DNA of 64,000 nt from Diadophis punctatus similis (taxonomy: Eukaryota > Chordata > Lepidosauria > Squamata > Dipsadidae), in NCBI GenBank assembly GCA_023053685.1, contig JALIGW010000003.1, positions 44,772,496 through 44,836,495 on the forward strand, written 5' to 3'. A program made the position numbers and the translations under genes. Position 1 is the stretch's first letter, and each line of letters starts with the position of its first letter. Under the pieces are notes generated by a model that saw only the letters and a program-made list of their open reading frames with translations, did not search any database and had not been told where the DNA came from. Of this stretch, positions 10,701 to 22,700 are shown one piece after another.

Positions 10701-13700
10701 TGTCTTAACCACTACACCAAACTGGCTCTGTTTGGGTTTCTGTTGATTAAATAATTGCAAATTATCCATTGATTTGATTTTACTTAAACTTCAGCCCATC
10801 TCATGTTTACAAGAACTGTTAATCTTTTAAGTCTGCCTGTTCCACTCAGAAGCAATACTTGTAACGATATTGAGCTATAGCTCCCATAATTTAAAAAAAA
10901 TAGTATAAGGATGGTAGACTTTGTAGACCAACACTTCTGAAGGATATCAGGTGGTGGAAGATCTTTCTAAATGGGTTTGCTTGGTGTGGTTTGGGACTAC
11001 TGTATCTTGGCTGCAAATTTCCAGTTGATGCCAGGGAAGAGTTACAGCTCAATGTATCTCTTTGCTGCCTTCTAGAGGTCATCCTGATTGTTACAGCCCA
11101 AATCTGGTGGTCATTCGTTAAAAATTTCACATGAACATAGTTATCCCTTAATGCCGTGATGACGAACCTATGGCACATGTGCCACAGATGGCACACGGAG
11201 CCATATATGCCAGCACGCGAGCCATTGCCCTAGCTTAGCTGCAACGCGCATGTGCGCGTCAACCAGCTGATTTTTTTGGCTCACGCAGAGGCTCTGGGAG
11301 GGCGTTTTCGGCTTCCGCAGGGCCTCTGGGGGGCGGGGGAGGGCATTTTCACCCTCCCCGGGCTCCAGGGAAGCCTTTGGAGCCTGGGGAGGGCAACAAA
11401 CGGGCCTACCAGGCCCACCGGAAGTCAGGAAGTGGGGGAGTCATGCACGCATGTGCGGGGGGGTCACACACGCATGCACAGGGGGGTGGGGTGCTTGGAG
11501 GGCATTGCATTATGAGTGTGGGCATGCGTGTGCGCTCGAAAGCGCGCACATGTGCGTTTTCGGCACCCGAGGAAAAAATGGTTCGCCATCACTGCCTTAA
11601 TGTACTGTACTTCATTCATTCTTTAGATAGTCAATTAAAGTAATGGAAGCACTTACCTTTTTTAATCAATATTTTTCAAAATTTTCTATTTGTTCTCAGT
11701 TCTTCATTCCGTGTTCATTTTTATTTGTCCTCATCCCGCTCTGCTTTCTGAATTGCTTCAAAGGGTACATATCTTCTATAATATCTACTTATAGGCAAGG
11801 AGTAGTTAGAAAGGTGTAATCACAAATGCATTTTTCTTCAGGTACTGTTACATGGCCTTTAGTGAACTAGAATGAAGTAGTGTTCCTTGAAGTGTCTGCA
11901 CAAGCATTGTAGAAAACGGTATTAAGGGAAAAATCACTCAACTGAGTGTACGCAGCCCAGAAATAAACTGATGGGTAGATTTATTTATTTTTTTAAAATA
12001 AAAACACTGAGAAGAGCAGTTCATACTTTTTCTCTTCAGTATTTTTAGGAATATTGAAAATAGAGCCCACAATTTTTGGGTGTTGACTGGCTATGGTTCC
12101 TTAAGGCTTTGGGACAGCAGTGTTTTCTCAACCTAGCCTGGAGAAACCAAGAATTGAAGATAGAATGCCTGTCTGCACATCTCCATCACTGAACTAGAAT
12201 GTTTGCAGTTTTCTCCCAACTTTGGTTTCAACACTGTTCTTGTTGAAGAAACTTGCCCACTGGATGTTGTTTTCTTGCTAAGCTTTTGCAGAGTAGCTCT
12301 TTCCAATCTATTGCGCTATACAAATATATCTCAGGCCCTTAGAACATGGGCAGATCATGAAGAGTTAGAGCTTATTTTTCATTTGTTGAATGATATTTGA
12401 TCCATAAATTGGGCATTTTATAACATGCCTTAAAAAGCTGCCCCAGTGAACAACTGCTATGTACGGATACAATTTTTTTCAGCATTCCTGTCCCATCTAA
12501 ACCATCTGGAGGAAGGGGAATATCTTGCAATTCCTGCTAGTAGGGCTCTTCTTGTAAAGGTCATTAAAGATCTGGTAGTCATAAGTTAAATCATAATTTG
12601 GAAACTTGGAAGTTGGCAAGCTGTACAGAGGTCAAAGTGGCTCTTGAAATGGACTGTAAAGCCCCAGGAAGCAGCCCCACCTGTTTTTGTCCATAATCCA
12701 GCTAAGCAGTTATCCGCTGGAAGAAGGAGAATATGATGAAGAGCAGAATTAAAACTTCTCCAGTCAGTATTGCATGGAGGATGACTTTTGCCTGTTGCGC
12801 ACAGCATGGGAAAGAAATTACACAAGAGAGAAAATGCATGAGGATGGTGAGGGTGACGTTCTTAGCCCCACATGCTGTTATCATCCCGAACTGAACATTC
12901 CTCTACCTGTATAGTCCCCAACACATTGCTTTGCCCTTAAAAGATTCCTCTCTCCTGACCAAAGTTAGAGCAATTAATCAATGGAACAACTTGCCTCCAG
13001 AAGTTGTAAATGCTTCAACACTGGAAGTTTTTAAGAAGAGATTGGATATCCATTTGTCTGAAATGCTATAGGGTTTCCTGCCTAAGCAGGGGGTTGGACT
13101 AGAAGACCTCCAAGGTCCCTTCCAACTCTGTTATTCTATTCCATTCCATTCCATATGGCCATGTGTCTGACTTCAGATACAAAACCAGAAAGATATAGAG
13201 AAAACTTTGTATGCCTGTCACCGTATTCAAATTGCCTGCAAGTTAGTAGATAGCACCCAAATCCGATTCACCCTTCACATATAGCCCTTTAAAACCAGGT
13301 TTTTGAAGGGTTCTGCAAGAAGAGCACTAGGGTCTGATGGGCTAAAGCAGGAGTCCCCAAACTTGGCAATTTTAAGACTTGTGGACTTCAAGTCCCAGAA
13401 TTCCCCAGCCAGCTATCCTGGCTGGAGAATTCTGGGAGTTGAAGTCCACAAGTCTTAAAGTTGCCAAGTTTGAAGACCTCTGGGCTAAAGTAACTGAGCA
13501 CAGGCTTCACTGCACAATTACATGCAATCGAGGTTCAACACATATCCATCCCCTCGTTCTCTTCGCAAGGCTGGATTACAGGAATTCCCTCACAAGAATA
13601 ACCCAGGCAGGCAGTTTAACAGGCTGATGCTGGAGGGTATGGATCCTTGTTGCATGGGAAAGCCCAACAGATGATGAATATATTCCGTTATGACACCAAT

Positions 13701-16700
13701 AGCACAGAACAATTGCAGAGGATCAGGACCTAAAAGTCATTGCATGCAGCAAAAATAATAAAAGAACAGGTAGCATGGTAAATCACATCCAGCAAATTTG
13801 GTTCTAATAGAAATGTCTTAGCCTCTCTGATCTACTTATTCAGATAACAAATAACTCGCTCTAGGAGAGTGAGCAAGCCAGAGATTGAATGTGTATATTA
13901 CAATTCCAAAAAATATGAAAAGGCTGCCATATATGCCTGTATAAATCGAAGTGATCTTGTATGTTTCTTTTATAAAAATGCCATTGAAGAAGAAGAAATG
14001 AGAAACCGTTGCTACTGTAGGAAGTTAAAACCCACCCCTCTCCTAGAAAATGAGATGTTTTAGGAAATATTAAAAAGGCCGAATATTTCCCCCTAAAAGG
14101 GAGGCAGAAACTCACCACCCCCACCTTTGTCAATGGGCCATTAAGGCCTGAGCCAGCTCATCTGCAACACAAAAGACATGGCCTCCAGGACATAATAGGA
14201 CCCATCTAGCAACAGAAACTCATCACATGGCACCTGGGAAGATTACATCTCCCAGCAAGGCTCAACCAAACCTGGGACTCAGGACAGCCTACAGAGTTGC
14301 CCCTGCATGGCCCCCTGGGAGTCTGACCACCAATCAGAGTGCATTTCTTACACAGGAACGGGAAGCTCTTGGGTGGGGCCCAGAGAGGGCATAAAACCAA
14401 GGCACTCTTAGCATCTCTGCCCTTTTAAAGCCAGGACCTCAAGCCATGTGATCCTGTCCACCATTGAACCATCTTTCCAAACAGTCTCCATGTTTCCAGT
14501 GTCTTTTTCCCCACTTGGAACTGAACCCAAAAGGATATTTCTTCCAACACTACTCACCTAAATAGGTGAAGCAAGGAAACAGATAAGGAGTTGAACCTAT
14601 TTAAAAGGGTAGGGTATAAATACAGTATGTGTGTATTTCAAATATTTTATATTTAGAGCATGCCAAAATATGGCAGGAATTCAGACAGATTACCAAAAAA
14701 GTTATAGTCCAGAATAGCTTATTAGTCAAATTGGGTAATCTTTGCAGGAAGGAGAAATCAAGTGTTTGTAAATTGTGCCTAAACAGCAGTTAATAGCAAC
14801 CCATTAGCAAGAATGCCTATAGTTGTTGAATTGAATTGAATAGAATTCTTTATTGGCCAAGTGTGATTGGACACACAAGTGTGATTGGACACACAAGGAA
14901 TTTGTCTTTGGTGCATATGCTCTCAGTGTACATAAAAGAAAAGATACATTTGTCAAGAATCGTGAGGTACACACTTAATGATTGTCATAGGGTACAAATA
15001 AGCAATCAGGAAACAATCAATATTAATATTAATATTGAACAAATCCATGTGACTTTTTTTCTTTTTTCAATCAAGAAGGCGGGTCTAGGGAGTCAATAAT
15101 TTAAGAAGCAATATCTGGCCGATCTGTTATACAAAGAAGATATTAATATGGAAAAATATGAATATTAACACAAGGAAGCTTTACCATTGCCCAGTTCTAT
15201 CATGGACTTCCTTGGGTGGAGAAAGGAAAGAAAGATACATGGTCATTATGGCTGAGAGTGGTTCTCTAACTGAAGATCTAGTCCAGGGGTCTGCAACCTG
15301 CGGCTCTGGAGCCACATATGGCTCTTTCATCCTTCTGCTGTGGCTCCCTGTCGCTCAAAACATGCATCACAACCGCCAATGTGCGACACCCGCCAGCATG
15401 CGATTTATTGAGCTTTTCGACCCATCTTTTTTTTCGGAGTTCAAAATGTTTTTGTTGCATGCAGAAATAATGTTTTCTATGTAGCAGTTCATTGATTACA
15501 TAAATGCAACACACTATAGTTTTTTTATACATAGCATAAAGGTAAAAAAATGATATATGCAGTCAGTGTTATGTTCATTTTAGCTGTCAAAAGGTTTTTG
15601 TGGCTCCCGGTGTTTTGTTTTCTGTGGGAAACGGGTCCAAATGCCTCTTTGAGTGTTTAAGGTTGCCGACCCCTGATCTAGTCTGTTTCTCATATCACAC
15701 TAAATTGCAAAATGTTTGTTTGGTTTTGGTATAATGAATGGTGTGACCCCACTATTATGGTGTGCAAAACATAGCTTATGATTTAATTAGTTGTGTGAAT
15801 ACAACTTTTTTGGGGGGGTTATTTGGCAAGCTGTGGTTAAACAAACTATAACTTGGATTTATGAATGCTGAACCAGAATGTGAGTTCTGCAATGATGGTA
15901 AACTAATATTTCTTTAAAATTCAATCTCTAGCTCTAAGGTAACAGGTGGAAAATGCTTCAGTATTTTCTGTCATATCCAAAGATGATGATATAGCTAGGG
16001 TATTAAACTAAGATTGAAATGCTTAAATTCTTATATGGCAACTATCACCTAGACTTTTTTTTTAAATGGGGATAAAATTGGAAGAGAAAGTATCTACATT
16101 GCCTTGACCTTGTAAAGGAAGACCAAAGACATGGTCTTAATATATAAATAAATAAAGCTTGCAGCATGAATCATAACACTGTAGTGCAGATTAATGGCTT
16201 TGGAATTTCCTCTTGTTTGGCTAGCTTGGAGAGTTTATTAGGTTAGCCAGCAAGCCAAGCTTGAATGGACTCACGTTTTTCAGTGTGGGAGCATACAAAA
16301 CCCCCAGCACCTTAGAAATAATCATATCCTCCCAGCCAATAAAAGAAATACAGCACAGCAATTCTGTTGGTGATATTGCAAGAGGCATATCTGGATACCA
16401 AATGTGTTACAGGAGAAGGGGCTGAAATTGTATGCCTATGTGTGGTCTGTGAATTTGTATGAATGTACAAAATGTCATCCTTTAGCAGAAGTTACATAGA
16501 GGATGTTGATACAGTTTTGCATAGTCGATTAGTGTACTTGCTCATCATGTCTGCAAAACTGATTTTGTTGGACTCCCATCTGTTAGATTAGAAAACTATT
16601 TGCTTCTACTCAATTGATTGCCTGCCATCTTTTTCTGGGGCACCTGTATAAATTAGAGCGGTTGCCACCACAAGGACTATCTTTAGCTTAGGATCCAGGG

Positions 16701-19700
16701 TCCAAGCTCCTGATTTCCTTTTTCTGGTAAATAGGCCGCATTATTTTCCTGCTTTTTGTGTGTGCGAAGGGATTAAATCTGTCTTCTATCCCAACAGGAA
16801 AGGAGCTGGAGGTGGGGACATGTGAGATCACAGCCCTGGATAGAGATATGACCCATCCCAAAAGGATGATTGCCCGTCAGACAGCACGGTGTGCCTGTCG
16901 AAGAGGACAAGTTGCTGGAACAACAAAAGCAAAGCCTGCCTGTGTAGATGGTAAGAAAGCAAGGCTGCCTTCACTCTTGTTTGATTGCACCAAAGATCCA
17001 TCAATCTGGCCCACGAGGACCAGTAGTTTCATACAAATGGCTGAGAAACATTGCAGGGACCCATGAAGGTCTCTGAGAGCAACTTAATAGCCTCGGTGAT
17101 GGCTTTTCCATTCTGGAGGCTGCATTGTGAGCTAAAGTTAGGGGCGTTCCCAGAAATTAAAAGTTTAGAAAGTTATTGAGTTTTGTTAGTGTAACTCAAG
17201 GGGGGGAAATACTGGGTGGGGTTTTGTTTTGTCATCACTAATCGACACAAGAGATGAGGCATTTGTCTTCTGTGACCTTTTGAAGGAATTGGTACCCTGC
17301 CTTTGGATTCAATCAAGGCACTTACTAAAATGGACCCATAAAAACTCCTCCTTTGCCAGTGTTTGGACAAGTTTAGAACTAAACGATTGCCCTTAATCAT
17401 TTATAACACTGTTACTATTTGTCCAACAATAGGCAAATTGGTATTGGCAGAGACAGATTTCTGTTTGTATTATTAGATCATTCTATTAAAAAAAAAGTCA
17501 GGCGGTGTTTAATTTTAACAGCAAACTCCCAGACTTAAGTGCATGCAAAAAAAAAAACCAACATATTTTTTCCCCCTGGAATTACATTGCAATTCAAGAA
17601 AATCAACTGTCATGTAACACTGTTCATTCATGAGATTTTTGCATGATTCAGAGCTACTTTACATTCTTGTTGCAAGACCTCTCTCTCCCACTGAGGAGAT
17701 ACATCGGAACTTCTTTTTGATCAGTCCATCACTGTAGATCGTTCACTGATGTCCGTTTAGGGGTTGGTGTTCATCTGGAAGGGGACTCCTGACCTTTGAA
17801 ACACTACCAATGTGTTCAGAATAGAGGCCTCCATCCTCATGATGTCGGGGGTTGGTGGACACGGGGAAATCTTTGTGTGTCCCATGTGAGCAAGTATTAG
17901 GGTTTCCGGGTATGGACAGCAGTGTATTTGCAAGCACACCCATAAAAGTTTCCTCCTGCAGATCTGTCTGTTTTATCTGTGAAAATCTTCAGCAGGCCAA
18001 CCTCCTCTGAGTTAGGTCAAAGAGGGCGGCTCTTATTGGTAGTTCTCACACAGTTCTCCCTATTTTTGGATGCCCAAACAAGATTGGAATATGTGTGGGT
18101 GTGAATCAGTGGTGGGTTCCTACTGGTGCGGTCCATTGCGCCGTTCCGGTAGGGACCCGCCTGTTGCGCAATGTCGCCCCAACAGCTCCGGTGCTTTCTT
18201 TGCTGGTCCGTGCGCGCCGCCATCTTTTTTTTGAAAATTTTCCAGGTTTTTGCTCTCTGCGCATGCACGGAAGTAAAATTGTCCTTCTGCGCATGCGCAG
18301 AGATCTGAAATTGCGCGAAAGGATGCACGCGCATGTAGCAAGCGCGCACATGCACAACATCGAGATGCGCACCGGTAGGAGAAGGTAAGAGGAACCCGCC
18401 CCTGGTGCAAATGTGGATATGTGAGAGAGCATAGATTCTGTGCCTTGACTATGACCATAATAGCTGAACGGAGCAGCTGGATTGTGATTTCCAGTAGCTT
18501 TTCCATAAGTGGAAGGGCTCCTGTTTCTGATAGAAAGGCAGTCTTGGTTTGGTCCCCTTTCCCCTCAGGTCCCCTCCATTTCCCCTCTTACTAATCTGGA
18601 GAATTCCCAGGGAATATTTTTCAGAGGGCTGTAGAGCACTTGCTACCTCCTTCCTTCCTGAACAAGCCGAATTCTGCTTCTTCTGAATCAATGTGTTGTG
18701 GAGCATTAAAGAAATGCATGTGATTGCAGAAGACCCAGCCACTGCCTGAATCAAAAGTCAACAACCTGAGCTGCTAAAGCCACATGTGGCTCTTGACTTA
18801 CTATCGAATCCCTTGCAGCTTAATTTCCAAAGCCTTTGGCAACCCTGACTTTGGACCAAAAACATCTACTCTGCCCTCTTCCACTCGTCAGAGATAAAAG
18901 AAGCAGTGAAAGAATTAGCCAATCTCGCTTTTCAGTCTGCTTGCTTTGGCTTCCTTCAGCCATTGGCACACAGCCCCTCTCCCCAACTTTTTATTCCTGG
19001 AGGATGTAGCCCTGGAGAGATCAAAACTTGCTCACTGCTGGTGGGTAGCCAGTGTTACTGACTTGAATGTGTGATGGCAAAAAGCTCTTTTCCAGGCCTT
19101 GCAGGGTGCTTTCCTGAGGTTTTGGAATACAGGCATCTGTTATCTTGTGTTGCTACGTGCTGTGGTTGTGCAACAGTAACATGCTCCCTAGTGTTGCTAT
19201 GTGGGGAGGGGGGGAGGAAATATACGGGCCTGTGAGTGGGTGCATATGTATGGTTGAACGTGAGGCTATTCTGAGCCCACAGGTGGTGGTTATCTCATAT
19301 TTGAAGGAGTTGCAGCAGAAAGCACCATAAGATGTAATCCCTGTTCTGCAGCTCTGCATTTAACCCCTTACGGTGCTCCTCCATACTGATTTTTTCTCAT
19401 TTCACAGCTTCTGTTTTTTCTCAGTACAGTTGGCCTCTCTTTTGAAACATTTTTCTCAATGGCAAAAAAAAGAAAGAAAAAGAAATTCATAGCAGAATTC
19501 CAAGTAATCTAACACAAATCCATTCTGTTCTGTAGAGTTGGTGCTCAGAGCCTTGCAGTCTTAACTCTCTGTTCATTCTAGCTCCATCCTAGGAGATCCT
19601 TTCTCAGAAGTGGAGCGGGGAAGGGGAGGTGGCAGCTTACTGCAGGGAACAGCGAGTCTCATTTGAAAGGATGGGAGCTTCCCCAAATTTGAGGTTATCC

Positions 19701-22700
19701 AAATGTTTTCAGACTACAATTCCTAGACATCTCAGTTTGGCTTAACTGGAAATTTGTCAAAGTTTGTAAAATGAATGACAAGGCTTTAAGTCTCATGTTT
19801 TATCGATCATTCTGTTAAATGTGTGCCTAATTTTCTTTCCTCTCTTTTTCTTTCCCTTCCTCACCTTCAATGTTTCCTTCTTCTTTGACTTCCCTGCTGG
19901 TGTCCGGCAGCCCAGATCATTGTTAATAAACAGTGGTGTGGGATGGAGCCCTGTGATGAAGGGGAGCAATGCACTTTATTAATCAATCGTTCTGGCTGGA
20001 GTTGTACTAGGCAACTGGGACGAATAAAAACAGTCACGGTAAGTAACCTGCCCTGACTTCTTTCATCCCAGCCAGAAAATAGCCAAAGAAGGGCAGAAAA
20101 TTGTGTATTGCAGGTTGATGGAAATATGTTGTGTGTGCCTTATGGAATGAAGAAACACATTTGTTTAGGGATTGTCTTAGGCTGCAGCTCCCATATATGT
20201 GCTACAAAATTTGGGGCAACTACTAGACGACAACAAAGAGTAAGAGATTATCCAGGCCCATGACAGATATAAGGTCCTGTTTGTAGTAATACTAGCAGTG
20301 GACAAATATCAGACGAATACATTCTCTGACATGCATTGGCACAGAAGTCTAAATCAGGTGTCTCAAACCTTGGCAATTTTAAGACTTGTGGACTTCAACT
20401 CCCAGAGTTCTTGAAGTCCACAAGTCTTAAAGTTGCCAAGGTTGGAGACCCCTGGTTTAAATCACACCTACGGTACCAGGCTAGAAACCAGGAGATGGTG
20501 ACTTCTAGTCCCACCTTAGACCTGAAAGCTTCCTGGGTGACTTTGGACCAGTCATTCTCTCTCAAGCCACCTTACATGATTGCAATTGTGGGAGAAATGG
20601 GAGGAAGGGATACAGTATGCTCAACACCTTGAGTTACTTATCAATTAAAAAGGTGGGATTAAAAACATCTAATAAATAAATAAATCCATGCAAGAATCTG
20701 CATGTGTACTACTAGGAACTTGATCTGCATTATGTGCAGATCTCAGAACCCCTCAGCCAAATCTCAGAAAGTCTGGCGGGAAGACAGAGACGACTCTTTA
20801 GCCCTTTTTATGTAGAACGAGAGGGAGAGGGGAGGATCAAGCTTTCCCAGATGTTCCCTGGCCTAGAAATGAATGATCCACTTATCTGGGAGGGGGCACC
20901 TATCTCGACTTGGAGTTATTCCTCAGCATAGTTTGAGGTAAAGTGTGAGTAAGAAGAGGTTCCATTTTCCCAGTTGTTTTAACAATTAAATACTTTCCTT
21001 CTCCCACTGAAGCCATTGAAAAAGAATGCTTGGTGGGAATCCAGAAATGGATGATTGTGTAAATAGTTGCCCAATTGGCTGTTAGTGATCACAAAATGCT
21101 ATCCTCAGAGGTCCCCTTTTTCTTAATACTCTATGCAGATATTTTTTTTATTTGTGTCACTATTTGCTCCTATTCCTGATTAGCGGGCGTAGGCTCCGGG
21201 GCAAGGCCAGAGGCGGGGAATGGTGCGTTCCCCGACTCGGCCAAGACAAATGGCAAGCGGGCGGCGGCTCCGGAGCAAGGCCGGAGCAAGGGCGGGTAGG
21301 GCAAGTAGTTGGCAGGTGGAGCAAGCAGCTGGCAGGCAGGGCAAGCAGCGGGTGGGTGGGGGCAAGCGGCTACTGGGCGAGGCGGGGCGAGGCCAACCAG
21401 AGGTAATATTTGCCGATTCAGCAAACGAGTCCAAATTTCTGCTACTGGTTCGTGCGAACCGGTCCAAACCAGCTGAATACCACCTCTGGACATGCCCAAC
21501 TATATACCAAGGAGGAGGGTTTTTTTTGCTTGAAGGAGTTTTTTCTTCTATAAGTAGTCCTCAGTTAAGAAGGGCAAAGGGGATCAGAATTGCTCTCACT
21601 GAGCAACATGGTTGTAAAATGTGATGCTACATGACTGAGCCACTTAGCACTGGAAATTCCAGAAGTCCTAGTTGCCCTCATTAAGTGAATCACCGAGGGT
21701 CACTAAATGAGGGTGTCACATGGTCGCCATTTGTAGCCTCCTTCCAGCTTCCCCGTTGATTTTTCTTCTACCATTTGTTCAGCATCTTGGCAAGTCTGAA
21801 CCGTGGCTAAATTGAATGAGTGGTCATTAAGCAAGGACCACCTGTATTTTAGAAGCCCTAGGGCAGATATCGGCATGCCCTGGTATTGAACAATGCAAGT
21901 TCAGATTCCACAGTCCAAAAGCAAAATACCAGCAACTGATTCTGTTTCTCTCTCTCCCTCCCTCTCCCTCTCCCTCTCCCTCTCTCTCTCTCTCTCCCTC
22001 TCCCTCTCCCTCTCCCTCCCTCCCTCCCTCTCTCTCCCTCCCTCCCTCCCTCCCTCCCTCTTTCTTTCCAGTTTGGTTTTTAAAATTCATATAATTCACA
22101 GGAGAATGCCGGAAAGAATGCAAATGGAGTTAGACTTGAAAATGTGACTGAATATTTTCAGCATGCAGAACATTTGGGAGGGGTTGCTTCCTGTCCCCTC
22201 AGAGTTGGGGAGGGGAAGAGGCATGCCACAAAGCAAAGCAAGCCTGACACGAAATTTCAGCAGGTATTTTCTCCAGTTTATCTGGGCATTCAGGAAGGCC
22301 TTGGCCTACCCCTGCTGCCTGAGGGGAATTAGCCTTGCTAATAGAGTTTGCACAGGAACCATGCAGGACTTTGCCAGCTATTAATCTCACTCCCATGCAG
22401 AGACCTACATTTTGTGGCGTTCGCTGCAAGCACATCAGGGACTGAACCCTCCCAGGTGCTCCTAAAAGGGGCTGGTGCTGAGACAGGTAGAACGGGATTT
22501 GGATGAATCTTAAGCAGAGCTCTCTGGTGCGGAGGGAATGAGAAAGCTCGCCCACCCTGGCACTGGGCCTGTCTTTGCAACATGAGAGGAAAACAGTGCA
22601 ATTAAATGTCCTGGATTATTGCCTTGGGTCTCTGCTAAGCAGCACTGAGAGTGCTGTAGCCCAGTGTTGGCATAAATAAGGATGCCTCATTACTGACTCC

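Larger units (their letters stand above)
4725..16797 (+). other. Intron 1 of the TAFA5-like gene
   Basis: GT-AG intron of 12 kb. It holds hAT-type palindromes, SINEs, two solo LTRs, a LINE A tail and a 392-bp hAT element, each listed separately. The stretches 5800-6475 and 7541-10118 look mostly unique and AT-rich, with no coding content I can support. Confidence 0.75.

Noticed and set aside
11252..11643. Open frames inside the GGCGAACC-family elements (also at 24730-25391, 28016-28384 and 32130-32568)
   Set aside because: They recur in unrelated places only because the element recurs; there is no conserved protein and no transposase motif.
17743..17943. Possible extra exon in intron 2 on the minus strand
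   Set aside because: Short open frames only, with no family match or matching splice phases.
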